NCBI RefSeq assembly: GCF_004193175.1
Contig: NZ_SAUH01000001.1
Coordinates: 2,459,501-2,523,500, forward strand
Source: Streptomyces sp. RFCAC02
Lineage (GTDB): Bacteria > Actinomycetota > Actinomycetes > Streptomycetales > Streptomycetaceae
Length of the DNA stretch: 64,000 nt
Reading direction: 5' to 3'
The translations under genes were made by a program, and so were the position numbers. Within the stretch, counting starts at the first letter, position 1, and each line of letters begins with the position of its first letter. Below, piece after piece: positions 8,646 to 17,888 of the stretch. The notes beneath the pieces are model-generated. The model worked only from the letters and a program-made list of their open reading frames with translations, made no database searches and was not told the origin of the DNA.

Positions 8646-8912
8646 ATGCGCTGGGCAGACCTGACGGACGGCAAACGCGAGGCCCCCGAGCCCCTGGAGG
8701 GCCCGGTGGTCGGCACGATCGTGACGGGCACCGTCGTGTGGACGGTCCTGTTCCTCGCCCAGCTCCCCTTCTACGGCTGGTTCGCCGACCACGGGCACAC
8801 GTGGTGGCTGTGGGCGTGCCTGGCGGGCGCGGGCCTCGGGACGTTCGGCATCTGGTTCGTACGCCGCCGCGACGCCGCCATCCGCGCCGCCGCCGCCCGC
8901 GAGGCCGGCTGA
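8646..8912 (+). CDS. DUF2530 family membrane protein
   Basis: 88 residues with two membrane helices (GTIVTGTVVWTVLFLAQLPFYGW and WWLWACLAGAGLGTFGIWFV) and the EAPEPLEGPVVGTI start typical of the DUF2530 family, which in streptomycetes often sits next to a MarR/MFS pair as here. A TACGCT -10 box at 8634-8639 lies six bases before ATG 8646, pointing to a leaderless mRNA and excluding the longer upstream frame. Function unknown. Confidence 0.85.
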   Translation: MRWADLTDGKREAPEPLEGPVVGTIVTGTVVWTVLFLAQLPFYGWFADHGHTWWLWACLAGAGLGTFGIWFVRRRDAAIRAAAAREAG

Positions 8913-8928
8913 CCCTCCCGCGCGGCGG

Positions 8929-9879
8929 TCAGGGCGCGGGGCAGGTCTCGCGCCAGGGGTCGAGGTCCCAGTTCTTGGCGAGGGAGCTGAAGCCGAGCGG
9001 CTGCGTGATGGGGCAGAACTCGTCCGTGGTCATCTCGTACTCCACGTGGAACACCGGCTTGCCCGCCTCGATGAACGGCGTGAGGAGTTCGCACTCCTCG
9101 TAGTGGGCGCACTCCTCGTTGACGGAGAAGTCGAAGTCGTCGACCAGCTCGTCGATCTGGTCCAGGCCGTTCTTCAGGCCGACCGCGAGGCCGCGCTCGT
9201 GGGCGAGGTCGGCGATCATGCGGTTGTACGCGATCTGGTCCGCCCTGGTCAGGGGGAAGCCGGGGTCGTTGTCGTAGCCGTCCATGTTGTCCGGCTCGAC
9301 GGCGTCGAAGCCCTTCTCGGCGCACATGTCGAAGCGGGCGGCCATGATGGGTTCGAGGACGTCGAGCCGCCGGACGTCCAGCCAGCGTTCGCCCTCCCAC
9401 TCCGCCAGGTCGTTGCCGATGACCTCGTCGGGGAAGTCGGCCGCGTCGGGGCGCCAGTCCTCGAACGCGCCGACGTTGATGTAGCAGATGACCTTGCGGC
9501 CGTCGGCGTGGAGTCCGTCCACGACCGAGGCGTCGGTCTCGAAGCCGTCGATGTCGTACACCGGGGCGTCCACGGAGGTGTCGATCTCGCCGGTGAGCTG
9601 CCACTGCCAGTCCGTACCGGCTGCCGGCCGCCACCAGTCGCCCGCGGCACCCGCGGCATCGTCCGGCTGCTCGGTCCCGGCCGGTTGCTCGGACTCCTCG
9701 AGCTCCTCCGACGGCTCGGACTCAGCCGGTGCCGGGGACGCGGCCTCCGTCGCCGTGGCGGTGGCCCCGCCCGCCTCGTCCGTCCCCGCGTTGTCGCCGT
9801 CGCCGGAACCGCCCGAGCCGCAGGACAGCAGCGGCACCAGCAGCGCCGCCACCGCCACGGCCCGCCTCAGTCGAACCAT
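8929..9879 (-). CDS. Lipoprotein with endo-alpha-1,4-polygalactosaminidase (GH114)-like domain
   Basis: 316 residues. Signal sequence with lipobox PLLSC, then a low-complexity Ser/Glu/Thr/Ala linker, then a TIM-barrel-like GH114 domain from about residue 85. Family features are WQWQLTGEID, a KVICYINVGAFEDWRPD strand, DAVEPDNMDGY (acidic catalytic region) and VGLKNGLDQIDELV. GH114 enzymes cut alpha-1,4 polygalactosamine, so a surface role on aminosugar polymers is likely. Its start overlaps the upstream ATPase gene by 13 bases, so the two are co-translated, an unusual pairing. Confidence 0.87.
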   Translation of the reverse strand: MVRLRRAVAVAALLVPLLSCGSGGSGDGDNAGTDEAGGATATATEAASPAPAESEPSEELEESEQPAGTEQPDDAAGAAGDWWRPAAGTDWQWQLTGEIDTSVDAPVYDIDGFETDASVVDGLHADGRKVICYINVGAFEDWRPDAADFPDEVIGNDLAEWEGERWLDVRRLDVLEPIMAARFDMCAEKGFDAVEPDNMDGYDNDPGFPLTRADQIAYNRMIADLAHERGLAVGLKNGLDQIDELVDDFDFSVNEECAHYEECELLTPFIEAGKPVFHVEYEMTTDEFCPITQPLGFSSLAKNWDLDPWRETCPAP

Positions 9880-12800
9880 CGCGCCGTCTCCAATTCCGCG
9901 GCCCGCGCCGGGTCCTCCAGGAGCGCGGCCAGCTCGAACCTGCGGGGCCACCGGCCCGTCGCCCACGCGAGCCCGGCCGCGAGCCCCTCGAACGTCGCCG
10001 CGTGCAGCACCCCGTCCGCCGTCAGCCGCCACGCGATCTCCGTGCCGTCCACGACGAGTCCGTCGTGCTCCACATACGTCGCCGGGGTGTCGTCGCCCAG
10101 CAGGGCGCGGGCGGCGTCCGGCACCGCGCGCTCCGTGCCGCCCGCCGGCGGCGGCGCCGGCAGGGCCGCGCTCAGCGGCGCCACGTCCAGCACCGACGCC
10201 AGGTCCGCCGCGAGCCCCGGCGGCACCGGGAGCAGCGCGCGGCCCGCGGCGAGCGGCAGCAGGTCCGGCGCGTCCGCCACCAGCGCGGACGCCACGGGAA
10301 CGATCCGCACCTCGCCGTCCACGACGGCCCGCACCTCGTCCGGCAGCGTCACGTCCTCCGGGTCGAGGCGGGCCAGCAGCGCGTACAGGCCGTGGAGCTG
10401 GGCGGCCGTCACGCCCGTGACCTCCGGGTCGGCGAGGCGCGCCAGCAGGTCGGCGGCGCCGCCCGGTTCGGCGAGCAGGGCGCGCGCGGACGTGCGCACG
10501 CCGAGGGCGTGCAGCACCTCGTCGTCCACGTCCGCCGTGTCGGCGTCCTCGTACAGGCCGGCGAGCAGCGGGTCGCCGCCGGCCGCGCGCAGGCCCGCCG
10601 GGCGGCGGCCGTCGAGCACCGGGGCGCCGCGCAGCCACCACGCCGTGTACGGGCGGGCCGTCTCGACCGTGCCGTCGGGCATGCGGACGCGCACCGGCGC
10701 CGTCAGCGCGGCCCGCAGCTCGGGGGACCCGGCGATGAGGGCCAGGGCGCGGGGCCACTGGTCGTCGTCCACGAGTTCCAGGTCGCGGACGGCCAGCACC
10801 TCGGCGGCGACCGGCGGGAGGTCCGTGCCGGGCAGGGCGTCGAGGAGGTCCTCGCACCACACGTCCACGGCGTCGAGGAGGCCGATGTCGTCGGGTTCGG
10901 CGAAGGCGCTGTCGCGCGGTTCCAGTTCGTCCGGGTCGAGGACGACGTCACCGGCCCGCACCAGCGCGAGGTCGGCCTGCACGCCCACGGCGGTGAGCGG
11001 CCCCGCGCCCCACCGTTCGGCGAGCGCGGCGTCGCAGGCGGGCAGCTCACCGGGGCGGATGATCTCCTGGAACGGGCTGCCGGGCAGCACCAGGTCGCCG
11101 GCCGGGGAGAGTTCGCCGTCCTCGTCGGGCAGCGCGAGGGCGGCGAGCCACGGTTCGTCGCCGGGCCGCAGCCCCGCGTCCCGTACGAGGCCGAGGACGA
11201 TGCCGGCCAGTTCGGCCGCCGGGACCGCGTCCTCGTCCCACACGTCACGGCCGTCCCACGCGTCCGGGTCGGCGGACGCGGCGACGGCGGCCCGCACCTG
11301 CGGGCTCGTCAGGACCGCGCGCGGGGTCGCCGGGGCGGCGCCCAGCTTCTCCAGCAGCGGGTGCGCCGCGTCGGGGTGCGCGATCCGCAGGCCGAGGCGC
11401 CCGAGGGCGTCCGGGTCGGTGCCCGCGACGGGCAGCAGCACCCGTCCCGGCCCGATGACGGTACGGCCGTCCGCCAGCGGCACGGGCAGCCCCGTCAGCA
11501 GCTCGGGATCGACGCCCGCGAGCGACTCGTACAGCCGCCACCACCACTCGGCGGGCCGCTCGACGCCCGCCAGGCGGTCGATGGCCTCCCCGAGGGGGAC
11601 GCGGGTCACCTCCAGGACGCGGAGCTCCGCGCGGCGTTCGAGCCCGGCCGGCAGCAGGTGCGGGAACAGCTCGGCGAGGACGGCGACGGTGTCGGCGCCC
11701 GCGCGCTCCACCAGCTCGGCCTCGGACGGGCGCAGCGCCTCCGGGGCGTCCTCGCCGCCGGGCGGCGCCCCGCTCGGCAGGAACGCGGCGCCCGGCAGCC
11801 GGTCGAGCAGCAGCACGCGCAGCGCGCCGTCCAGCTCGCCGCGCCCCAGCGGCCCGGGAACGAGCTGCAGCGTCCCGGCCGTGACGGGCCGCCAGGCGGT
11901 CAGCAGCTCGACGTACGTGTCGGCGGCGCGGCGCAGCAGGAAGTCCGTGAGCGGGCCGGGCGCGACGTGGCGGCGCGTCGGCTCCAGCGGGAACGAGGCG
12001 ATGAGCAGCGCCGGCAGGCCCAGCGGGTCGTCCGTCGGCGTCGGCGCGTGGACGACGGGCGCGCTCGCGGGCGCGGCGGGGGCGCCCTCCGCGTCGACGG
12101 GCACGGCCCAGGTGAGGGACCAGTGGGGCCGCTCCCGCTCCTCCAGCGGACGGTCCGCCAGCAGCTCGGGGTCGGCCTCGCCGCTCGCGGTCGCGACGCG
12201 CCAGCGCGTGGAGCGCACGGCGCTGCCGGCCGGTCCCGGCTCCTCCGTGATCTGCGTGTAGGGGCCGAACTGGGCGCGGGTCAGCGTCCGCTCGCCGCTC
12301 GGCGTGACGACGGTGATCTCGACGAGCCCCGGCAGCGCGAGGAGCAGCGTGTCGTCCACGCCGTCGAGCAGCCGGTTCGCCAGGTCCTCGGCCGCCACGT
12401 CGCGCAACGGCAGGACGACGGCGGTGTCGTACCCGTCCGGCACGGTGAGGTCCTGCGCGGGCAGCGGCAGCCGCAGCAGCGGGACGGCGTGCCGCTCGCC
12501 GGCGCGGCGGTCGAGTTCGGCGACGAGACGGTCGTTGCCCTCGGCGGTCTCCCGGGCCAGCGCCGTCGCCTCGGCGAGGGACCAGCGCACCCCGCCGGTC
12601 GCGCTCGCCACGGCCGGGGCGTCGCTCACCGCGAGGACGGCGGCGAACCCGACGCCGAAGCGGCCGACCGCGCCCCGCGCGCCCGGCGGGGCCGTGCCGC
12701 TGCCGGGGGCCGGTTCGCCGTCGCGCTTCGCGGAGGCCCGCAGCGTGGACAGCGATTCGACGCCCGCCGCGTCGATGGGCGTACCGGTGTTCGCGGCGAC

Positions 12801-13037
12801 CAGGGTCCCGTCGCGGAGGGACAGCAGCAGGCGCCCCGGCTCGCCGGCGCGCGCCGCGGCGTCGGCGGCGTTCTGCGCCAGCTCGACGACGAGGCGGTCG
12901 CGGTAGCCGCCCCTGGCGAGGTCCTCCTCCGCGTTCGCGTCCTCGCGGAAGCGCGCCGGCGAGGCGGACCAGGCGCTGAGCACGCCGGACCGCAACCGTC
13001 CGGTGTCGAAGGGATCGTCGCTGTGGTCGGTGGTCAC
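9867..13037 (-). CDS. Sacsin/Hsp90-like GHKL ATPase (1056 aa)
   Basis: A large cytoplasmic protein. The N-terminal ATP-binding fold shows the N box (ELAQNAADAA, near residue 53), an NTGTPID segment and the G-box RFGVGFAAVLAVSD near residue 125, as in sacsin-N-terminal/Hsp90-like ATPases. The remaining roughly 800 residues are Leu/Ala/Asp-rich with no other domain recognised. Such proteins are common in actinomycetes, but their role is not established. The GTG start has a TACTGT -10 box at 13045-13050, seven bases upstream. Its end is coupled to the GH114 lipoprotein gene. Confidence 0.85.
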   Translation of the reverse strand: MTTDHSDDPFDTGRLRSGVLSAWSASPARFREDANAEEDLARGGYRDRLVVELAQNAADAAARAGEPGRLLLSLRDGTLVAANTGTPIDAAGVESLSTLRASAKRDGEPAPGSGTAPPGARGAVGRFGVGFAAVLAVSDAPAVASATGGVRWSLAEATALARETAEGNDRLVAELDRRAGERHAVPLLRLPLPAQDLTVPDGYDTAVVLPLRDVAAEDLANRLLDGVDDTLLLALPGLVEITVVTPSGERTLTRAQFGPYTQITEEPGPAGSAVRSTRWRVATASGEADPELLADRPLEERERPHWSLTWAVPVDAEGAPAAPASAPVVHAPTPTDDPLGLPALLIASFPLEPTRRHVAPGPLTDFLLRRAADTYVELLTAWRPVTAGTLQLVPGPLGRGELDGALRVLLLDRLPGAAFLPSGAPPGGEDAPEALRPSEAELVERAGADTVAVLAELFPHLLPAGLERRAELRVLEVTRVPLGEAIDRLAGVERPAEWWWRLYESLAGVDPELLTGLPVPLADGRTVIGPGRVLLPVAGTDPDALGRLGLRIAHPDAAHPLLEKLGAAPATPRAVLTSPQVRAAVAASADPDAWDGRDVWDEDAVPAAELAGIVLGLVRDAGLRPGDEPWLAALALPDEDGELSPAGDLVLPGSPFQEIIRPGELPACDAALAERWGAGPLTAVGVQADLALVRAGDVVLDPDELEPRDSAFAEPDDIGLLDAVDVWCEDLLDALPGTDLPPVAAEVLAVRDLELVDDDQWPRALALIAGSPELRAALTAPVRVRMPDGTVETARPYTAWWLRGAPVLDGRRPAGLRAAGGDPLLAGLYEDADTADVDDEVLHALGVRTSARALLAEPGGAADLLARLADPEVTGVTAAQLHGLYALLARLDPEDVTLPDEVRAVVDGEVRIVPVASALVADAPDLLPLAAGRALLPVPPGLAADLASVLDVAPLSAALPAPPPAGGTERAVPDAARALLGDDTPATYVEHDGLVVDGTEIAWRLTADGVLHAATFEGLAAGLAWATGRWPRRFELAALLEDPARAAELETARWFD

Positions 13038-13089
13038 GGGTGCGACAGTACCGGGTGTGCGGTAGCGCCCGGATTCCGGTGGGTCACGC

Positions 13090-13118
13090 CCGCGGCGGCC
13101 CGGGGCGGGCCGCCGCGG
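13090..13118. terminator. 12-bp GC stem-loop after the DUF3027 gene
   Basis: CCGCGGCGGCCC at 13090-13101 pairs with GGGCCGCCGCGG at 13107-13118 around a five-base loop, ten bases past the stop of the minus-strand DUF3027 gene and before the promoter of the ATPase gene. Confidence 0.75.
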
Positions 13119-13127
13119 AGCCGCCGG

Positions 13128-13898
13128 TCACAGGGGGTCGGCGCCCATGTGGTCGATGACCGGCGGGGCCGGCCGCTGCGGCTCGGGCGCCCGCGCCGCC
13201 TCCGAGTGCGCGCCGCAGCCGTACGCCAGGGACACGACCCGGCCGTCGGCGGGCGAGTAGCCGTTCCCGCAGACACCGAACGCCTGCCGCAGCTGACCCG
13301 CCATCGGCAGCAGGAACCCGCAGCTCACGCACGGCCCCGGGGCGTTCTCCGCCATCGGCGTGCGCGGCCCGTGGGTCTCCTCCCAGCGGTCCGCCGCCTC
13401 GCTGACACCGGCCCACGACAGGACGCGCCGCCGGCCGAGACCGGGCTGGAGCGCGACATCCGTGACCTGGGCGCGCTCGGCGGTGGCGTGCTCGGGGGCC
13501 TCGGCAGTGCCGGGGGTCCAGCCCGGTTCGAGCCGCAGGTCGTCGTCCTCGGCGGGCAGCAGGTCGCCGGGGCCGAGGTCGCCCGGCCGCAGCCGCTCGT
13601 GCCACGGCACCCAGGCGGGGGCGAGCAGCGCGTCGGGCCCCGGGGTGAGCGCCACCTCGTCCACCGTGACGTACTTGGCGCGCGCGGCGCGCGCGACCGT
13701 GACGCCCCAGCGCCACCCCGGGTAGCCGGGGTCCTCGCTGGCGAAGAGGTGGGTCACCAGCCGGTCGCCCTCGGCGACGGCCCCGAGATACGCCCCGAGC
13801 GGCTGCGGGTGCGCGGCCCTGGCAGCCGCGTCGCGGGCCACGTCCACCGCCTCGGCGCAGAGCCGGTCGGGCGTACGGCTTCGCATCCCAGCATTCAC
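13128..13898 (-). CDS. DUF3027 domain protein
   Basis: 256 residues. The family start is seen in SRTPDRLCAEAVDVARDAA. The middle has GYPGWRWGVTVARA and VTVDEVALTPGPDALLAPAWVPW, and the C-terminal part has a cysteine cluster (CVSCGF, CGNGYSP, YGCGAHSE) that could bind a metal. GTG 13898 is chosen because a GGAGGAG/GAGAGAG ribosome site sits just upstream; ATG 13886 is possible. The family is conserved in actinobacteria near cold-shock genes, as here. Function unknown. Confidence 0.87.
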   Translation of the reverse strand: MNAGMRSRTPDRLCAEAVDVARDAAARAAHPQPLGAYLGAVAEGDRLVTHLFASEDPGYPGWRWGVTVARAARAKYVTVDEVALTPGPDALLAPAWVPWHERLRPGDLGPGDLLPAEDDDLRLEPGWTPGTAEAPEHATAERAQVTDVALQPGLGRRRVLSWAGVSEAADRWEETHGPRTPMAENAPGPCVSCGFLLPMAGQLRQAFGVCGNGYSPADGRVVSLAYGCGAHSEAARAPEPQRPAPPVIDHMGADPL

Positions 13899-14251
13899 GA
13901 GAACTCTCTCTCCTCCGCCGTCGTACCGGTGCGGGCGCCAGGGGGCGAACGGAGCCGACGGAGCGGACTCTGGGACCGCTGCAGACGTCGTGCTGAACGA
14001 GGCAAGGCGCACCGTCCGCCCACGCTACCGCACGCCCCGACCGGTCGCCGCCCACGTCCGCCGCCGGACCCCCGGGCACCCGGCGGCCGGGCGCCGGCGC
14101 GTCGTGAACCCGTCCGCGCGCCCCGTTCGCGCACGCCCCCACGGGGTAACCGGAACGGCACGCCCGCCCGTCGGGAACACCGGTGAAAACCGGCAGGACA
14201 GCAGTGCGCGCAGCAGGAACCGGGGGGTCGCATATGCGTAGGCTTGAGACC
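13899..14251. other. Divergent intergenic region between DUF3027 and MFS genes
   Basis: 353 bases without a convincing gene. It must hold both divergent promoters. On the plus side TAGGCT at 14239-14244 is a good -10 box seven bases before GTG 14252. On the minus side only the ribosome site of the DUF3027 gene is clear. The rest is GC-rich sequence in which no repeat, operator or RNA could be defended. Confidence 0.6.
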
Positions 14252-15652
14252 GTGGCCGCTGGCAGTTCGTCCGACACCGACCCCAAGACCGGCTCGGGCC
14301 GCCTCACCCGCGGCGCCCGGTCCGCCGGCCATGCCGTACGGGCCGTCCCGCTCGCCGTCGGACGCCGCATCCGCCGCGCGACGACCGCTCAGGGCGCGGG
14401 CGAGACGGGGCTTTCGAAACTGATCGAGCTGCACGCCGTGCACTCCGCCGGCGACATGCTCGTCACGATGGCGCTGGCGTCGACCATCTTCTTCTCCGTG
14501 CCGACCGCGGAGGCGCGCGGCCGGGTCGCGCTCTACCTGGCCATCACGATGGCCCCCTTCATCCTGCTGGCGCCCGTCATCGGCCCGCTGCTCGACCGGG
14601 TGCCGCACGGGCGGCGCGCCGCGATGGCGGGGGCGCTCCTCGCGCGCGGCACGCTGGCCCTCGTCATCGCGGCGGCCGTCGCGGGCGGCGGGCTCGCCCT
14701 GTACCCGGCGGCGCTCGGCGTGATGGTCTGCTCGAAGGCGTACAACATCGTGCGGGCCGCCGTCGTGCCGCGCCTGCTGCCGTCCCGCATCTCCCTGGTG
14801 AAGGCGAACGCCCGGATAACGCTGACGGGCCTCATCTCGGCCGGCGCCGCCGCGCCGCTCGGCCTCGCGCTCGGCGCCCTCGGGGAACGCTGGCCCCTCT
14901 ACGCGGCCTGCGCCATCACCGTCGTCGGCGCGTTCCTCTCCTTCCGGCTGCCCGGGCAGGTGGACCTGGCGCGCGGCGAGCGGACGTACCACCTCGCCGA
15001 ACTCCGCGAGACCCGCGCCGCCCTGGCCAGGGAACGGGACGACGGCGGGCGCGGCGGGCTGCTCCCGGCCGGCGGATCGCCGGTGGCGAAGGCCCTCCTG
15101 GCGAACGCGTCGCTGCGCGCGCTGTCCGGGTTCCTGCTGTTCTTCATGGCGTTCCTGCTGCGCTCGGAGTCGCTGCCGGGGCTGACGGCGGCGTTCTCGC
15201 TCGGCCTGGTCGGCCTGGCCGCCGGCGCGGGCAACGCGTCCGGCAACCTCCTCGGCAACTGGCTGCGCGACCGCGCCCCCGAGCTGATCCTCCTCGTCAT
15301 GCTGCTGCTCGCCCTCACCGCCACCGCGGCCGCCGGGCTCCACTACGCGGCGGGCACCGTCGTGCTGGTGTGCGCGGTCGCGGGCGTCTGCCAGGCGCTG
15401 GGGAAGCTGTCGCTCGACGCGATGATCCAGCGCGACGTGCCCGAGGTCGTGCGGACGTCGGCGTTCGCCCGCTCGGAGACGGCCGTGCAGATGGCGTGGG
15501 TCCTGGGCGGTGCGATCGGCATCGGGCTGCCGCTGAACGGCGAGCTGGGCATGTGGGTGTCGGCGGGTCTCGTGTTCGTCGGGCTGGCGTTCAGCCTGCG
15601 CGCGCTGCTGGGCGCCGTACGGCGCGGCACGTCGCACCCCCGAGTCCGGTGA
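14252..15652 (+). CDS. MFS transporter
   Basis: About 466 residues with roughly 11-12 membrane helices after a 50-residue basic, Gly/Ser-rich cytoplasmic N-terminus. Helix 1 begins at ELHAVHSAGDMLVTMAL and motif A-like residues are GPLLDRVPHGRRAAMAG. GTG 14252 is preferred to ATG 14234 because the -10 box TAGGCT (14239-14244) lies inside the longer version. It is followed by the DUF2771 and menaquinone genes but has its own promoter. The substrate is not identifiable. Confidence 0.85.
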   Translation: MAAGSSSDTDPKTGSGRLTRGARSAGHAVRAVPLAVGRRIRRATTAQGAGETGLSKLIELHAVHSAGDMLVTMALASTIFFSVPTAEARGRVALYLAITMAPFILLAPVIGPLLDRVPHGRRAAMAGALLARGTLALVIAAAVAGGGLALYPAALGVMVCSKAYNIVRAAVVPRLLPSRISLVKANARITLTGLISAGAAAPLGLALGALGERWPLYAACAITVVGAFLSFRLPGQVDLARGERTYHLAELRETRAALARERDDGGRGGLLPAGGSPVAKALLANASLRALSGFLLFFMAFLLRSESLPGLTAAFSLGLVGLAAGAGNASGNLLGNWLRDRAPELILLVMLLLALTATAAAGLHYAAGTVVLVCAVAGVCQALGKLSLDAMIQRDVPEVVRTSAFARSETAVQMAWVLGGAIGIGLPLNGELGMWVSAGLVFVGLAFSLRALLGAVRRGTSHPRVR

Positions 15653-15680
15653 GGACGGGGCGCGCGGGTACCCTGCCCGC

Positions 15681-16256
15681 ATGACTGCGCTCTCCACGAA
15701 CCGGCGCCGCCGCGCCATCCGCTCCACTCTTGCCGTCGGCGCTGTTTCGCTGGGTCTCGCCGCGCTGACCGGCTGCGACGCGCCGACGCCGAGCGCCCAC
15801 TTCACCCTGAACGCGGGCACGGAGTCCGCCGAGGCCGACCACGACTGCTGGGCCGGCGGCGGCGACACGCTGGGCGCCGAGCGCGGCCAGGAGTGCGCGG
15901 CGTCCGAGGACGTGCCGTCGTTCACCGCGAAGCCCGGTGAGACGTTCCGCATCGGCGTGGACCCGGAGATCGCCGAGGGCGGCGGCTGGATCGTCCTGGT
16001 CAACGATCTGCCGCTCAACGAGCCGTACACCTCGACGTACCAGACCGTGCCGGTGGACACGATCACGCAGGCCGCGGCGCAGGCCGACAGCCAGGTCGCG
16101 CAGCAGGGCGGGCAGCCCACGGGCGGCCCGGCGCGGGTGACCCTGGTCAAGGTGGTGGACGGGTTCGACATGGCGCAGATCGCCACCATCCAGGACCTGT
16201 ACGAGCAGGCCGAGGGCGTCTGGGGCGCGCGGATCTCGACGGACGACGAGGACTGA
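15681..16256 (+). CDS. DUF2771 lipoprotein
   Basis: 191 residues with a signal sequence and lipobox ALTGC, followed by an extracellular domain of the DUF2771 type (HFTLNAGTE, FRIGVDPEIAEGGGWIVLVND, TSTYQTVPVD). A TACCCT -10 box at 15669-15674 is six bases before the ATG, so the mRNA is probably leaderless. It ends 19 bases before mqnB and may be read through into it. Function unknown. Confidence 0.85.
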   Translation: MTALSTNRRRRAIRSTLAVGAVSLGLAALTGCDAPTPSAHFTLNAGTESAEADHDCWAGGGDTLGAERGQECAASEDVPSFTAKPGETFRIGVDPEIAEGGGWIVLVNDLPLNEPYTSTYQTVPVDTITQAAAQADSQVAQQGGQPTGGPARVTLVKVVDGFDMAQIATIQDLYEQAEGVWGARISTDDED

Positions 16257-16275
16257 GCCGACGGGCGCCCCCTCG

Positions 16276-17013
16276 ATGCTGCGGATCCTCGTCACCACCG
16301 CCGTCGCGGCGGAGGGCGAGGCGGTCGCGCGCGCCGGGCGGGGCGCGCCCGTGCGGCGTCCCCTCACCGGCGGCCTCGGACTCGCGCGCGTGCCCCTGTG
16401 CGACGGCGTCGAGCTGGACGTGCTCGCCGCCGGCGCCGGACCGGCCGCCGCCGCCGCGGGGACGGCCACCGCGCTCGCCCTCGGCGGCGGCCACGGGCTG
16501 GTCGTCTCGGCCGGCATCGCCGGCGGCTTCGCCGGGGCCGTCCCGGTCGGCGGGACGGTCGTGGCGTCCGACATCCTGACCGCCGACTTCGGCAGTGACA
16601 CGGCCGAGGGCTTCACGGACGCCGCGGCCCTCGGCTTCGGCACGGTCGCGCACCGCCCGGACCCGGACCTGGCCCGGGCCGTCGCCGGCGCGACGGGCGC
16701 CGTCGTCGGCCCCGTCCTGTCCGTCTCGACGGCGACCGGCACCGCCGAGCGCGCCGCGTCGCTCGCCGCGCGCCACCGGGGCGCGGTCGCCGAGGCGATG
16801 GAGGGCGCCGGCGTCGCGACCGCCGCCGCGCTGCACGGACTGCCCGTCCTGGAGATCCGCACGGTGTCCAACGCCGTCGGCCCCCGCGACCGCGCCGGCT
16901 GGCGCGTCCCCGAGGCCCTGGCGGCGCTGACCCGGGCGTTCACCGCCGCCGGACCGGCCCTGCGGGCCTGGGCCGCGGCGACCCCGCATGCGAAGGAGCG
17001 AGATCACTCATGA
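16276..17013 (+). CDS. mqnB: Futalosine hydrolase
   Basis: 245 residues of the nucleoside phosphorylase/hydrolase fold. Features are the start RILVTTAVAAEGEAVAR, the VSAGIAGGFAGAVPVGGTVVASDI core, and the AEAMEGAGVATAAALHGLPVLEIRTVSN segment carrying the catalytic Glu and Asn region. MqnB removes the base from futalosine to give dehypoxanthine futalosine in the futalosine route to menaquinone, used by Streptomyces. Its stop overlaps the start of mqnD (ATGA), confirming the assignment. Confidence 0.95.
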   Translation: MLRILVTTAVAAEGEAVARAGRGAPVRRPLTGGLGLARVPLCDGVELDVLAAGAGPAAAAAGTATALALGGGHGLVVSAGIAGGFAGAVPVGGTVVASDILTADFGSDTAEGFTDAAALGFGTVAHRPDPDLARAVAGATGAVVGPVLSVSTATGTAERAASLAARHRGAVAEAMEGAGVATAAALHGLPVLEIRTVSNAVGPRDRAGWRVPEALAALTRAFTAAGPALRAWAAATPHAKERDHS

Positions 17014-17876
17014 CGTCCCCCACCACCGGCGCGGAGCGGCCGCTCGGCATCACCTACTCCCCCTGCCCGAACGACACGTTCGTCTTCCACGCGTGGGCGC
17101 ACGGCCGGGTCGCGGGCGCGCCGCCGGTCGACGTGACGTTCGCCGACATCGACATCACCAACGCCATGGCCGAGCGCGGCGAGGGCGACATCCTGAAGGT
17201 GTCGTACGCGGTCCTGCCGTACGTGCTGGACCGGTACACGCTGCTGCCGTGCGGCGGCGCGCTGGGCCGCGGCTGCGGGCCGCTCGTCCTCACGCGGACG
17301 GAGGGCGCCGGGCCGCTCGACCTGACCGGCAGGACGGTGGCGGTGCCGAGCGTGAAGTCCACGGCGTACCTGCTGTTCCGGCTGTGGGCGGCGGCGCAGG
17401 TGCCGGGCGGCGTCGGCGAGGTGGTGGTGCTGCCGTTCCACGAGATCATGCCGGCCGTGCGCGACGGGAAGGTGGACGCGGGTCTCGTCATCCACGAGGC
17501 GCGCTTCACGTACCGGGGCTACGGGCTGCACAAGGTCGCGGACATGGGCGAGTTCTGGGAGGGCACGACGGGCCACCCCATCCCGCTCGGCGCGATCATC
17601 GCGAAGCGGTCGCTCGGCGAGGAGCGGCTGCGGGCCGTCACCGACGCGATCCGCGCCTCCGTGCGGCAGGCGTGGGACGACCCGGCGGCGAGCCGCGCCT
17701 ACGTCCTCGCGCACGCGCAGGAGATGGACCCGGCCGTCGCCGACGCCCACATCGGCCTGTACGTCAACGACTTCACGGCCGATCTCGGCGAGGCCGGCCA
17801 CGCCGCCGTGCGGGAGCTGCTGACGCGCGCGGCCGGCGAGGGACTCCTGCCGGCCACGACGGCCCTCGACTCCTGA
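17010..17876 (+). CDS. mqnD: 1,4-dihydroxy-6-naphthoate synthase
   Basis: 288 residues. The family signature ITYSPCPNDTFVFHAW is at the N-terminus, followed by ADIDITNAMAERGEGDILKVSY, AVPSVKSTAYLLFRLW and the HEARFTYRGYGLHKVADMGEFWEGTTGHPIPLG region. MqnD converts cyclic dehypoxanthine futalosine to 1,4-dihydroxy-6-naphthoate in menaquinone synthesis. It is translationally coupled to mqnB. The other mqn genes are not in this window. Confidence 0.96.
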   Translation: MTSPTTGAERPLGITYSPCPNDTFVFHAWAHGRVAGAPPVDVTFADIDITNAMAERGEGDILKVSYAVLPYVLDRYTLLPCGGALGRGCGPLVLTRTEGAGPLDLTGRTVAVPSVKSTAYLLFRLWAAAQVPGGVGEVVVLPFHEIMPAVRDGKVDAGLVIHEARFTYRGYGLHKVADMGEFWEGTTGHPIPLGAIIAKRSLGEERLRAVTDAIRASVRQAWDDPAASRAYVLAHAQEMDPAVADAHIGLYVNDFTADLGEAGHAAVRELLTRAAGEGLLPATTALDS

Positions 17877-17888
17877 ACTCCGCCCGCG

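Noticed and set aside
9046..14186. Very long plus-strand open frames (over 1000 codons) opposite the ATPase and DUF3027 genes
   Set aside because: They are shadows of the strongly GC-biased minus-strand genes: composition is Arg/Ser/Pro or Gly/Arg-rich with no domain, and the minus-strand frames show clear families.
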